A stretch of 64,000 nt of DNA from Proteus appendicitidis (GTDB taxonomy: Bacteria > Pseudomonadota > Gammaproteobacteria > Enterobacterales > Enterobacteriaceae), in contig NZ_CP127389.1 in NCBI RefSeq assembly GCF_030271835.1, forward strand, positions 620,001 through 684,000, given 5' to 3'. Both the position numbers and the translations under genes were made by a program. Of the stretch, positions 20,136-29,399 are shown piece by piece (position 1 is the first letter of the stretch; every line of letters begins with the position of its first letter). Below the pieces are notes generated by a model. The model ran no database searches. It was not told the DNA's origin and saw nothing but the letters and a program-made list of their open reading frames with translations.

Positions 20136-21834
20136 ATTCGGTAGCTCCAACAGGTTGAGAGGAGGATACGATAGGGGCTTTTAATGAAAGCACATTATCT
20201 GCAATCACATGTGTAAAGCGCTGGTGGCTGACTAAGGCAATCCCCGCGGTTGGCAGATGTTGTTTTAGCAACGTCAACATGTTTAACGCATTTTGCTCAT
20301 CAAGGGCTGATGTGGTTTCATCTAATAAAATAAGTTCAGGTTTATTGAGTAATAAACGGGCAAAAATAAGACGCTGTTGCTCACCACCTGATAGGCGTGT
20401 TGTCCAATCAGTTTCGAGTGAAAGTTGATTTTTTATTTTGTCTAAGCCCACCAAATGAAGCGCTTCTTCGTACTCTTTAGTGGAGAATTGATTAGGCTGA
20501 CAAGGATAAGCGAGCAAACTATCTAAACGCGCAAAAGGCAGATACATACGTTGTGGGATCCAACACACATTTGGCGAGCGTTGAATTTCCCCTTTGAAGT
20601 AAGGCCAATGTCCACTTAATGCTCTAAGCAATGTTGATTTACCTAAACCAGAACAACCTTCGATAACGGTTAATTCACCCGCTTTTACCGAGAAGTTAAT
20701 ATCTTGGATTAACAGGCTATCATCTTGCATAAATAGAGAAAGATTAGCTTTCAATTTAGTCTGTTTATCATTTAAATCAGCGACTTCTGACTCATGATCA
20801 TGCTCTAAAAGCACCACGAAATTATAAAGACGGGTTACTGTTGCTTGCCATGCGGCAATCTCTTTATAAGAGAAAATAAACCAGCTTAATGCGCCTGCAA
20901 CACTAGAGAATGCTTGTCTTAATTGCATTAATCCCCCTAGCATTAACTCGCCAGCAAGGAATTTAGGTAGGGCAAAAATAATGGGCGCCATTGCAGTCGC
21001 TTGTTGATAACCCACAGTGAAGAAAGCCAAATTTCTTTCGTAGCGGATAAGGCTATTCCAGTTACGAATAACCCCTAAAAAGCGACCCATTAATTCATTA
21101 CGATCACTCATTTCACCACGTTGACCTGCAATCGCATCGCCATGTTGTTTGCGAGTGATAAGCGCAGTACGGTAATCAGCTTCTTTGCGTTGTTTATCCA
21201 TATTAATTTTACGCAATGGCGAACCAATAAACTGCGTAATGGTGATCCCAATAATGGTATAGATAATACAAGCCCAGAACATATAGCCGGGAATTGTCCA
21301 TTCGCTACCGCCTAAGGTGAAAGAGATAGCGCCAGACAGCGACCAAAGAATGGTGGCAAAAGAGATAAGTGTGAGTAACGAGTGTAAAAATGTCACCGTT
21401 AAACGCATGGTTGATTCGATCAGTAAACGAATATCTTCTGCAATACGCTGATCCGGGTTATCAGGCTCTTGAGAAGTCAGTCTTAGCATATAGTGTTTAC
21501 TGTTTTTCGATAACCAGCGGTCGAGGACTTGCTCTGTCATGCCTTCTCGCCAGCGAATAACCATTTTTTGGCGTAAAAAATCGCCCATAACCACGACAGT
21601 GATTAATCCTGCAATGATAATGACAAATTGTTGAAGGAGTTTGTATAGCGCTTGTCCGTCAAGTTGTTGTAATGCGTTATAGAAACTGCCATTCCATTCA
21701 TTCATTTTGACGTTAAACCAAACCGATGACAGGGTTAAGGTTAACGAAATAATCAATAGAAACCAGCAGTAAAGGGCGGCACGCCGCCCCCAAAAAGGTG
21801 AAACTAAATAGAAAAATTGTTTTATTGTTTTCAT
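20125..21834 (-). CDS. yddA: YddA/FusD-type ABC transporter (fused permease-ATPase)
   Basis: A 569-residue half-transporter. Residues 1-330 form a six-helix SbmA/BacA-like membrane domain (ABC_membrane_2), with SPFWGRRAALYCWFLLI at the N-terminus. The ATPase domain has Walker A GCSGLGKSTLL near 398-408, signature LSGGEQQRL near 487 and Walker B ELILLDETTSALD near 507. E. coli YddA and Pectobacterium FusD lie beside the M16 protease and receptor, and in Fus models the transporter handles cleavage products. Here it lies between the receptor gene (63-base gap) and the protease gene (11-base overlap). The transport direction and cargo are inferred, not shown. Confidence 0.82.
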   Translation of the reverse strand: MKTIKQFFYLVSPFWGRRAALYCWFLLIISLTLTLSSVWFNVKMNEWNGSFYNALQQLDGQALYKLLQQFVIIIAGLITVVVMGDFLRQKMVIRWREGMTEQVLDRWLSKNSKHYMLRLTSQEPDNPDQRIAEDIRLLIESTMRLTVTFLHSLLTLISFATILWSLSGAISFTLGGSEWTIPGYMFWACIIYTIIGITITQFIGSPLRKINMDKQRKEADYRTALITRKQHGDAIAGQRGEMSDRNELMGRFLGVIRNWNSLIRYERNLAFFTVGYQQATAMAPIIFALPKFLAGELMLGGLMQLRQAFSSVAGALSWFIFSYKEIAAWQATVTRLYNFVVLLEHDHESEVADLNDKQTKLKANLSLFMQDDSLLIQDINFSVKAGELTVIEGCSGLGKSTLLRALSGHWPYFKGEIQRSPNVCWIPQRMYLPFARLDSLLAYPCQPNQFSTKEYEEALHLVGLDKIKNQLSLETDWTTRLSGGEQQRLIFARLLLNKPELILLDETTSALDEQNALNMLTLLKQHLPTAGIALVSHQRFTHVIADNVLSLKAPIVSSSQPVGATEYVS

Positions 21835-21897
21835 TGCTTATTGGTCATATTTTTATTGTGTATCGACTTGGTTGCTCACATTAACTTCGTCAATTTA

Positions 21898-24639
21898 TTA
21901 ATAGTCGTAGCTGACTTGTAACCAGAACTGACGACCTGGTTCATACGATTTGTAATCTTTATCTTGGTAAGTGAAGTAGTCAGACACATTTTTAGTGTTA
22001 AGGACGTTATTTACTTCAACAGAAATACCTACACCATAAGCAAATTCAGGTTTCCAACCTAGTTTGGTATCCCAAGTAAAACGGCTACTGTAATTACGTT
22101 TTTTGTATTCAAATAATGGACCATATTCACTTGGTTTTGGGGAACCATTATTGGCTTTTTCTGCTTGTGAACGAGCGCCATTCCATTGAAGGCGGTTATA
22201 CCAAGTCAGATCTAAATCATCCCAAACACTAGTGAGTTCAGCCGTGACTTTTAATGGTGAGTTAAAGTTGCCAGAAGGTAAGTCTTTTGCATTGATGATT
22301 TTTCCGTCATACCACACTTTGTCGTAGTTCATTCCTTGTACACTAGGATCGAAGTTGGCATAGCCAGAATCTTTAGGTGTATTCGTTTTGCTTTGTTGCC
22401 AGCTAATAGAAGCATTAAAAACATGGTCAGCTTGCGCTAATTCCCACGGCTGACTATTTTTCACAGAAAGCGTTACGGTATCGTGAGTACTGCGTCCATT
22501 GTTATTAAATTGACGAATTCTTATTTTATCTTTGTCATTTGGATATTTAGTATCACTACGCACTTCGTCACGACCTTCACGATGAACATATTGTAAACGC
22601 CACGTCGTGGATGCGATTTCTTGTTGTAAACCTAAAGTAATTTCATCGTTATAAGGTGTTTTTAGCGAATCGACGCCTTCAAAGTCAGTACGATTTTCCC
22701 AATCATTCGGATTGTCGTTATCACAAGAGTAATAGCAGTGCTGTAAGCCTGCATTCTGTGCGCCATAAAGCGCATAAGTCAGCATGGAACGACCATAGTA
22801 ACGGTTTACACCACCAATAATTAAAGTATTACCAGTGCCCCAAATATCATAAGTTCCGCTTAAACGAGGAGCGATATTGTTTTTTTGAACAAAATCATCA
22901 CGATCTAACCGAATACCCGGGCGCAACGTTAAACGTTTATATTGGATATTATCATCAAGATAAATCGAATAGTTTGTATACGAAGCATCATGTGTACCGG
23001 CAAGGAAACGTGTTGTTTGCTCTAATGAACCCATCCACTGATCATCCCAAGTGGAGCCAGTATAGGTATAGTTGTAGTAGGTTTTATCGCGAATATAAGA
23101 GCCTTTAGTACGGCTGATCTCAAATCCTGTGGTTGGCTGATGGCTTACAGCACCCCATTCAACAGGATTAAATCGCATAATACTTTTGGCGTTATAGGTT
23201 TCTTGTTTGCTCTTCAAATCACCTTGACCACCACTACTTATCTGCTGTGGATTTTTCCAATCGGTGTAGTCCTTGATGGTCACAAATTCGTCTTGATCGT
23301 TAGAACGTTTATCTTCCAGATTTTGATAACCTGCCGTTAATTCTAATGAACCAAGATCAAGCTGATGTTTATAAAGTGCGGTAAAACTTAAACCATTATG
23401 TTCGTTGTCATAACCTGAGTTATAGACAGAGCCGGAGAATAAATAGCTTTTATATCTGGCAATATTACTTGATAAATCAAAAGTTTGCTTTTCTGAAATA
23501 TCCCAAGAATATTTAATAAAATAGTTATCTGAGGTACGGGTTTGATCTTTATAATGAGGTGTTTGCTCAACTTGTTCCAGTTCACCATCAGGATGACGGA
23601 TCACTCCGCCTTCAGAGCTAATCATCATTGGGATCGTAGATTCACGACGAGATGCAGAGAAAATAAGCCCAGTATTGTCTGTTAAGCTTGTTTCAAACCA
23701 ACCACCAAAGTTTTGTTTATCGTATTTTTTCTGGAATCGGGCTGGATTACTGAAATCATTATTTGCAGTATCAAAATTTAGTTTTGGATCGGTGAAAATA
23801 TTGTTCCAGCTTGAACGAGTTGTACGATAATAGGCGTTGGCGTGTGTTTCACCAGACCAACGACGGCTTTGTACTTCAACGGTGCCACCCGTAAATCCGC
23901 CAAATTCTACAGGAATATTGTTATCGTAAACGGCTACGCTATCAATTAGGCGACTATCAAGGTACATCCCTTGTTCGTCACTACTAATGCGTGTGTTGGT
24001 TTCACCTAAATCTGATTTTGCAGGGTCAAAGTCATTGTTAAAACTTACACCATCAAGCTTGTAAGAGTTTTGATAACTACTAGAGCCGTGAATAGAAATA
24101 CGAGAAGGTTTAATTTCACCCTGATTCATTGAGGTGCTGTCGTTATTGGAAAATTGAACAGCAGGGTTACTTTTTAGTAAGTCAGTAACGTTTCCATCAC
24201 CTGTATTACGCTGTTTTATCTCTTCTGCGGTGATGTATTGCGGTGCAGAAACGACATCGGTAGCTGGATGATAAGCATTACCGACACCTGTGACTCTAAC
24301 TTCAGGAATAACAATCTTGTTAGCCGTTGCTAGAGGGCGAATAACAAATCCACTTCCTTGTGGAATAATTTCTAATCCACTGCCAATTAAGACTTTTTGT
24401 AATGCGGTTTGGGTTTCAAATTGACCTGAAAGTGCTGGAGCACGTAGGTTTTTAACCGAATTTGCATCAAATAAAATTTGTACTTGCCCTTGTTTTGCAA
24501 TGGCACTTAATGAATCAGCTAAAGACTGTTCTGGTAACGCCACAGAAACTGTAGATGCATAAGCGCAAGGTGCGGCAATAGTGGTACTTATTAGCAACGC
24601 TAGCAGAGACCTCTTAAGAGCCTCTTTTTTGTTATTCAT
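21898..24639 (-). CDS. STN-containing TonB-dependent receptor, FusA/YddB-like
   Basis: A 913-residue outer-membrane receptor. The ATG at 24639 has GGTGA seven bases upstream; an ATG two codons earlier is also possible. A signal peptide (RSLLALLISTTIAAPCAYA) precedes an STN signalling domain (about residues 32-105, LPEQSLADSLSAIAKQ ... FVIRP). The plug domain follows (EVRVTGVGN as TonB-box region, DLLKSNPAVQF), then a 22-strand barrel ending in aromatic FWLQVSYDY. STN receptors signal occupancy to a FecR-type regulator, and fecR and fecI homologues lie just upstream. Linked transporter and M16 protease genes suggest that the ligand is an iron-containing protein. The exact ligand is unknown. 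Confidence 0.85.
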   Translation of the reverse strand: MNNKKEALKRSLLALLISTTIAAPCAYASTVSVALPEQSLADSLSAIAKQGQVQILFDANSVKNLRAPALSGQFETQTALQKVLIGSGLEIIPQGSGFVIRPLATANKIVIPEVRVTGVGNAYHPATDVVSAPQYITAEEIKQRNTGDGNVTDLLKSNPAVQFSNNDSTSMNQGEIKPSRISIHGSSSYQNSYKLDGVSFNNDFDPAKSDLGETNTRISSDEQGMYLDSRLIDSVAVYDNNIPVEFGGFTGGTVEVQSRRWSGETHANAYYRTTRSSWNNIFTDPKLNFDTANNDFSNPARFQKKYDKQNFGGWFETSLTDNTGLIFSASRRESTIPMMISSEGGVIRHPDGELEQVEQTPHYKDQTRTSDNYFIKYSWDISEKQTFDLSSNIARYKSYLFSGSVYNSGYDNEHNGLSFTALYKHQLDLGSLELTAGYQNLEDKRSNDQDEFVTIKDYTDWKNPQQISSGGQGDLKSKQETYNAKSIMRFNPVEWGAVSHQPTTGFEISRTKGSYIRDKTYYNYTYTGSTWDDQWMGSLEQTTRFLAGTHDASYTNYSIYLDDNIQYKRLTLRPGIRLDRDDFVQKNNIAPRLSGTYDIWGTGNTLIIGGVNRYYGRSMLTYALYGAQNAGLQHCYYSCDNDNPNDWENRTDFEGVDSLKTPYNDEITLGLQQEIASTTWRLQYVHREGRDEVRSDTKYPNDKDKIRIRQFNNNGRSTHDTVTLSVKNSQPWELAQADHVFNASISWQQSKTNTPKDSGYANFDPSVQGMNYDKVWYDGKIINAKDLPSGNFNSPLKVTAELTSVWDDLDLTWYNRLQWNGARSQAEKANNGSPKPSEYGPLFEYKKRNYSSRFTWDTKLGWKPEFAYGVGISVEVNNVLNTKNVSDYFTYQDKDYKSYEPGRQFWLQVSYDY

Positions 24640-24698
24640 TTTCATTTCACCAATCCCATTCACTAACTTAATAATTGTTGTTACTAGGGAAGAGGGTG

Positions 24699-24714
24699 AA
24701 ATGAGAATTATCCT
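24699..24714. promoter_or_regulatory. Putative Fur box upstream of the receptor gene
   Basis: AAATGAGAATTATCCT resembles the Fur consensus half GATAATGATAATCATTATC at about 12 of 16 aligned positions. It lies about 60 bases before the receptor start, in the gap after fecR. If real, it would let iron repress the receptor operon separately from fecIR. Confidence 0.5.
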
Positions 24715-24748
24715 CACCTGTAAAAAAGAATATTTTTCATATTTATTT

Positions 24749-25774
24749 TTACTTGTTGATAATTAACGCATTATTTTTATCGGTAAAAACAACATTAACC
24801 GGCAATATAAGTGGAATTGCGGTAATAAAGTCTTTGGCATCGTTTATATTCGCGATCCCTGAGACTTTCATTTTGGCAATTTCAGGAGAGGTAATTTGAA
24901 TATTGATATCAAGATAAGGTTTGAGTTTGGTTATCACCTCATTCAATGGGCGCTCAAAGAAATGCAGTTGACCAAAACGCCAACTTCCCACGGAATCAAC
25001 ATTGACCGAAGAGATAACAAAACTATCACTGGTTAACTTGCTGGTGGCTTGAGAGCCAGCATACAAATAGGCTGGCGAAGATTTTGGTGTGGCTTTTACT
25101 TCGACAATCCCTTGGTGTACAGCAACGTTAATTTGATTGTTATCATAACGACTGACTTCAAATTCAGTACCAACCACTTTAATTAATCGGCTATCAGCAT
25201 GAACATAAAAAGGGCGATACGGATTTGATTTTACTTTGAAGTAAGCTTGTCCTTTATCTAGCCATAATCGTCTTTCTTCTTGCACATAAGCCACTCTTAC
25301 CTGTGTGTTTCTGTCTAAATAAACTTTAGAGCCATCAGCTAAGGTTATTTCTTTCGGTAAGTCGCTGGTTGCAAGCGTCATATTATCCATCAGTAATGCA
25401 GGTAAATGACTATAAGGAAGATATAAAACGGTGAGTAAACAAAGAGTTGCTGTGGTGTGGATCACTGGTCGCCAAGGTGCGCGTTTTTTCTTTTCAATTG
25501 TGGCTATTGTTGGTCGTGGTAATGCATCGCATTGACGCCAGATACCCGCAATATCTTGATACGCTTGCCGGTTTACATCATTTTCTATCCACACTTTAAA
25601 TGCTTGACGTTGTTTAGGACTCATCCTTTGGCTGTGTTGCCGGGTGAACCAAAGGGCGGCTTGCTCATCAGTCGAACCATGGAGTAATTCATCATCAGTC
25701 TCCAAAAAAAAGGAGTCTGCGTCCTCATCTATGTGAGGTCTCGTTTCCGGTATATTTTTTTCCGGCTTACTCAT
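24749..25774 (-). CDS. FecR-family anti-sigma/signal transducer
   Basis: A 341-residue protein from the ATG at 25774 (an ATG one codon earlier is equally possible). The start overlaps the sigma factor stop, with AAGGAGA upstream. Residues 30-85 form the cytoplasmic FecR N-terminal (DUF4880) region, with AALWFTRQHSQRMSPKQRQAF. One membrane helix follows (TTATLCLLTVLYLPYSHLPALL, about 125-145). The periplasmic FecR domain carries EITLADGSKVYLDRNTQ and VVGTEFEVS. Such proteins relay the STN-receptor signal to the sigma factor. The order sigma factor, FecR, STN receptor is the classic surface-signalling arrangement. Confidence 0.9.
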   Translation of the reverse strand: MSKPEKNIPETRPHIDEDADSFFLETDDELLHGSTDEQAALWFTRQHSQRMSPKQRQAFKVWIENDVNRQAYQDIAGIWRQCDALPRPTIATIEKKKRAPWRPVIHTTATLCLLTVLYLPYSHLPALLMDNMTLATSDLPKEITLADGSKVYLDRNTQVRVAYVQEERRLWLDKGQAYFKVKSNPYRPFYVHADSRLIKVVGTEFEVSRYDNNQINVAVHQGIVEVKATPKSSPAYLYAGSQATSKLTSDSFVISSVNVDSVGSWRFGQLHFFERPLNEVITKLKPYLDINIQITSPEIAKMKVSGIANINDAKDFITAIPLILPVNVVFTDKNNALIINK

Positions 25775-26315
25775 CATTCGTGCATTTCTCCTTTCCTGCA
25801 TCGACATATCTTTTGCAATGTAATAGGGCAGCCGCAATATGCTTTTCCACCATGCTGATTGAGATTTCCATTTGCTCTGCAATTTCGCTTTGTGATAGTC
25901 CATCAAAACGATAAAGAATAAATGCTTCTCGACGGCGTGGAGGTAATGTTTCAATTGCTTCGCTAAGTAGATCTAAACGCTGTTGATGCTCAAGAACATA
26001 TCCCGGATCAAGCTCCGTGGTATAACTTTGAGCAGCGTCATCTAATTCACAATCATCCTGATAGATATCTTTTTGCTTTTGATTTTTTCTCCAATGGTCA
26101 ATCAAAACGTGGTTCGCTATTTTAAACAGAAAAGCACGCTGTTCTTGCACAGGTGTTTGTTCTTTTCTGTTTAGCCATAGTGTAAACACATCTTGAGACA
26201 AATCATCTGCATCATGGTAATTACCCGTACGTTTGTGGAAAAAACGCACAAGTTGTCCATAGGTTGATTGATAGGCACAACTAATTTTTTGTGCCAATGA
26301 TTTATCGCTAGCCAT
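25767..26315 (-). CDS. FecI-like ECF sigma factor
   Basis: A 182-residue ECF sigma factor. Region 2 contains DADDLSQDVFTLWLNR and the -10-binding helix (FKIANHVLIDHWRKNQ). Region 4 contains LPPRRREAFILYRFDGLSQ and the helix-turn-helix EIAEQMEISISMVEKHI. It overlaps the fecR gene by eight bases and is transcribed divergently from a private tonB. By family, it should activate the receptor operon when the receptor is occupied. The intergenic region has a Fur-box-like palindrome, so iron may repress it. Confidence 0.92.
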   Translation of the reverse strand: MASDKSLAQKISCAYQSTYGQLVRFFHKRTGNYHDADDLSQDVFTLWLNRKEQTPVQEQRAFLFKIANHVLIDHWRKNQKQKDIYQDDCELDDAAQSYTTELDPGYVLEHQQRLDLLSEAIETLPPRRREAFILYRFDGLSQSEIAEQMEISISMVEKHIAAALLHCKRYVDAGKEKCTNDE

Positions 26316-26376
26316 AATCTCTGGTGTCTAAAAAAGAGTGAAATAATAAGCTCTTACTGCTTCTTATGCGAACAAG

Positions 26377-26395
26377 TTATGATAATTATCAAGCT
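26377..26395. promoter_or_regulatory. Putative Fur box between fecI-like and tonB-like genes
   Basis: The perfect 12-base palindrome TGATAATTATCA lies at 26380-26391 in the divergent promoter region of the sigma factor and TonB genes. The surrounding 19 bases match the Fur consensus at about 12 positions. Position and gene content support iron control; binding is not shown. Confidence 0.5.
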
Positions 26396-26486
26396 AATTT
26401 TTTATTGTATTATTAATAATAAGCAATATCATTTGTGTTTATATTATGCCTATAATTCATCAGAAAGAAAATCAGAGGCAAGAATT

Positions 26487-27284
26487 ATGAGTAGTATGTC
26501 GGCGACTTTTTCACGCCGTAGGTCATTTTCTATTGGTGGATTTGCCGCCAGTATTTTATTTCATGCAACATTAGTCGTTGTCGCTATTGGTTGGATAACA
26601 TCTAAAGATGAGCGCTATGGCGTTTTACCACCCGCGATGACAATGGATATTGGTATTTATCAACTGGCTCAGGTAGAAACAAAAGATGTTCCTATCGGCC
26701 CTGAAAAAGTGATGTCTGTTCCTGAACCCGCAGAAACAGAACCAGAGCCAGTCAAAGAAGTATTAGATTTACCTAAAATGCCCGTTGTTGAACACGGTAC
26801 TTATGAACGTATTCCCGAAAAGCCAAAAGTCAAACCGGTAGTGAAGCCGAAACCTGTGGCAGTAAAAGTGCCTGATGATCTTCCTGTCTCTGAAGCACCA
26901 TCGGAAGTGACAAGTGCGCCAGTTTCTGGTGCTAATACGGCCAGCAGTGCGCAATTTAATAGCTTATCCTCTTCGTCGGTGAGTGGACAAATGGGCTGGG
27001 AAAGTTTAGTACATAGTCATATTGAAATGTATAAACGTTACCCACGTACAGCAATACGTTTTAAAGCGACAGGAGTGACACAAATTTCTATTGTATTAAA
27101 TGCTAAAGGGGAATTATTAGATGCGAAAGTGGAAACATCATCAGGTAATCGCATTCTTGATAGAGAAGCGTTAAATACAGTTAAACGTGCTTCGCCATTT
27201 CCCGCACCTGAAAGCTATCGCTTAGTTGATGGTCGTATTTCATTTACTGCGCCTTTAACATTTGATTATAGGCAAGAAAGTTAA
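26487..27284 (+). CDS. TonB-like energy transducer (FusB-type)
   Basis: A 265-residue protein from the ATG at 26487, which is preceded by AGAGGCAAG. An upstream in-frame ATG at 26379 gives an unlikely leader. An N-terminal membrane helix (GGFAASILFHATLVVVAIGW) includes the TonB SxxxH motif (Ser22, His26) used with ExbB/ExbD. A Pro/Glu/Lys-rich spacer follows (about 75-150, PKVKPVVKPKPVAVKVP). The C-terminal TonB domain has YPRTAIRFKATG and ASPFPAPESYR. It is probably dedicated to the divergent receptor. Pectobacterium Fus loci also encode their own TonB-like protein, FusB. No exbB or exbD is present, so it must share those. Confidence 0.85.
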   Translation: MSSMSATFSRRRSFSIGGFAASILFHATLVVVAIGWITSKDERYGVLPPAMTMDIGIYQLAQVETKDVPIGPEKVMSVPEPAETEPEPVKEVLDLPKMPVVEHGTYERIPEKPKVKPVVKPKPVAVKVPDDLPVSEAPSEVTSAPVSGANTASSAQFNSLSSSSVSGQMGWESLVHSHIEMYKRYPRTAIRFKATGVTQISIVLNAKGELLDAKVETSSGNRILDREALNTVKRASPFPAPESYRLVDGRISFTAPLTFDYRQES

Positions 27285-27334
27285 TTAATATTTCTCTACA
27301 ATTATTTATTAAATTTCAAGCTAATTAAATATAA

Positions 27335-27366
27335 AAAAGCAGAGAATAATCTCTGCTTTTATTTTT
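27335..27366. terminator. Bidirectional terminator between tonB-like gene and ettA
   Basis: AAAAGCAGAGA, loop ATAA, TCTCTGCTTTT: an 11-pair stem with A and T tracts on the two sides. It serves two converging genes. Confidence 0.9.
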
Positions 27367-27389
27367 GGTCGTAAGAAAAATAATTTTAA

Positions 27390-29057
27390 TTATTTGGCCA
27401 TACGTTTGTACTTCATACGACGAGGCTGAATAGCGTCGTTGCCTAATGTACGTTTTTTGTATTCTTCGTATTCAGTAAAGTTACCTTCGAAGAATTCCAC
27501 TTTACCTTCATCTTGATAATCGATGATATGAGTGGCAATACGGTCAAGGAACCAACGGTCATGCGAGATAACCATTGCACAACCAGGAAACTCTAACAGG
27601 GCATTTTCTAACGCACGTAAAGTTTCAACGTCGAGGTCGTTGGTTGGTTCATCGAGCAGTAACATGTTACCGCCAACTTGTAGCAGTTTCGCCAGGTGCA
27701 AACGACCGCGCTCACCACCAGAAAGTTCGCCAACACGTTTACCTTGATCAACGCCTTTAAAGTTAAAGCGACCAACATAAGCACGGCTTGGAATTTCAAA
27801 GTTACCAATACGCATAATATCTTGGCCACCTGAAACTTCTTCCCAAACAGTTTTACTGTCGTCCATGCTGTCTCGGAACTGATCAACCGATGCTAGTTTA
27901 ACAGTATCACCTAGTGTTAAGGTGCCTGAATCGGGTTGTTCTTGACCTGAGATCATACGAAATAGCGTTGATTTACCTGCACCGTTAGGACCGATAATAC
28001 CGACAATCGCCCCTTTAGGAATAGAGAAGCTTAAATCATCAATCAGAACGCGATCACCATAAGATTTTGTTAGATTATTAATTTCTAATACTTTATCGCC
28101 TAAACGTGGTCCAGGTGGAATAAAGAGTTCACTGGTTTCATTACGTTTTTGATAATCAACGCTGTTAAGCTCTTCAAAACGAGCAAGACGAGCCTTGCCT
28201 TTTGCCTGACGACCTTTAGGATTTTGACGGATCCACTCAAGTTCTTTTTGAATAGATTTATGGCGAGCTGCTTCGGTTGCTGCTTCTTGCTCAAGACGTG
28301 CATCTTTTTGCTCTAACCATGAAGAGTAGTTACCTTCCCATGGAATACCTTCACCACGGTCAAGTTCTAAGATCCAACCCGCTACATTATCAAGGAAGTA
28401 ACGGTCATGGGTGATCGCCACAACAGTACCTTCATAATCATGTAAGAAGCGCTCTAACCAAGCCACAGATTCTGCATCTAAGTGGTTAGTGGGTTCATCT
28501 AATAACAGCATATCTGGTTTTTCTAACAGAAGACGACAGATAGCAACACGGCGGCGTTCACCCCCTGAAAGTTTTTCAATTTTAGCGTCCCATTCAGGTA
28601 AACGCAGTGCTTCTGCTGCACGCTCTAATTGATTTTCAAGGTTATGACCATCATGAGATTGAATAATCGCTTCTAACTGACCTTGTTCTTTTGCTAATTT
28701 ATCGAAATCAGCATCAGGATCGGCATAAGCCGCATAAACTTCATCAAGGCGGTTTAATGCGTTTTTCAGTTCGCTAACGGCTTCTTCAACGGCTTCACGT
28801 ACTGTATGTTCTGGGTTTAATTTTGGTTCTTGTGGTAAGTAACCAATTTTAATACCCGGTTGTGGACGTGCTTCACCTTCGATATCAGTATCAATACCTG
28901 CCATGATGCGTAGTAATGTTGATTTACCGGCACCATTAAGACCAAGCACACCAATTTTCGCGCCCGGGAAGAAGCTGAGTGAAATGTTTTTAAGGATATG
29001 TCGCTTAGGTGGGACAATTTTCCCGACACGCAACATACTATAAACGTATTGAGCCAC
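27390..29057 (-). CDS. ettA: Energy-dependent translational throttle protein EttA (ABC-F)
   Basis: A 555-residue ABC-F protein, the same length as E. coli EttA. It has two ATPase domains: the first with GLNGAGKSTLLRIMAGID, signature LSGGERRRVAIC and Walker B MLLLDEPTNHLDAES; the second with GPNGAGKSTLFRMISGQ, LSGGERGRLHLAK and MLLLDEPTNDLDVET. The basic P-site tRNA-interaction linker lies between them (about 240-310, RQNPKGRQAKGKARLARFEE). There are no membrane segments. EttA binds the ribosomal E site and controls entry into elongation according to the ADP/ATP ratio. It is monocistronic and lies next to slt as in E. coli. Confidence 0.96.
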   Translation of the reverse strand: MAQYVYSMLRVGKIVPPKRHILKNISLSFFPGAKIGVLGLNGAGKSTLLRIMAGIDTDIEGEARPQPGIKIGYLPQEPKLNPEHTVREAVEEAVSELKNALNRLDEVYAAYADPDADFDKLAKEQGQLEAIIQSHDGHNLENQLERAAEALRLPEWDAKIEKLSGGERRRVAICRLLLEKPDMLLLDEPTNHLDAESVAWLERFLHDYEGTVVAITHDRYFLDNVAGWILELDRGEGIPWEGNYSSWLEQKDARLEQEAATEAARHKSIQKELEWIRQNPKGRQAKGKARLARFEELNSVDYQKRNETSELFIPPGPRLGDKVLEINNLTKSYGDRVLIDDLSFSIPKGAIVGIIGPNGAGKSTLFRMISGQEQPDSGTLTLGDTVKLASVDQFRDSMDDSKTVWEEVSGGQDIMRIGNFEIPSRAYVGRFNFKGVDQGKRVGELSGGERGRLHLAKLLQVGGNMLLLDEPTNDLDVETLRALENALLEFPGCAMVISHDRWFLDRIATHIIDYQDEGKVEFFEGNFTEYEEYKKRTLGNDAIQPRRMKYKRMAK

Positions 29058-29399
29058 TATAATTACCCTTTGATTATAAAAGAGATTTTATCTGAAGTGC
29101 CACTTTTTGCGCTAAAAACAAATTTTTTGTGATTAAGCCGCGTGTTTATGGCACCAAAATGAACAATAGCAAAGTCAATGCCAGTATTTTGCCAAAGACC
29201 CGAAAATGATGAAAGTCGCCAGTATACCCGATTTATAAAAGAAAACCTTAGTCAAAAGAGAGGTTTTTATCCACCTTTCGTACTTCCTCTGAAAGTAAAG
29301 AAAATTTCTCTTAAAGAGGGGAACTTACATTGTTAATGATTATCATATTAGCTAATGTATTCACTCTTTGGTGGTTCTATTTGAGGTGGGAGAAATAAC
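29058..29399. other. Divergent promoter region of ettA and slt
   Basis: 342 bases between divergent genes. It holds the promoters of both and the Fur-like sequence listed separately at 29332-29350. I see no other recognisable element. Confidence 0.5.
29332..29350. promoter_or_regulatory. Fur-box-like sequence upstream of slt
   Basis: GTTAATGATTATCATATTA matches the 19-base Fur consensus GATAATGATAATCATTATC at about 14 positions, including the ATGATTATCAT centre. It lies 50 bases before slt. AT-rich DNA makes chance matches common, so this is a weak call. Confidence 0.35.

Noticed and set aside
26769..26954. Minus-strand reading opposite the TonB proline-rich spacer
   Set aside because: It is a composition artefact of the repetitive Pro/Lys codons.
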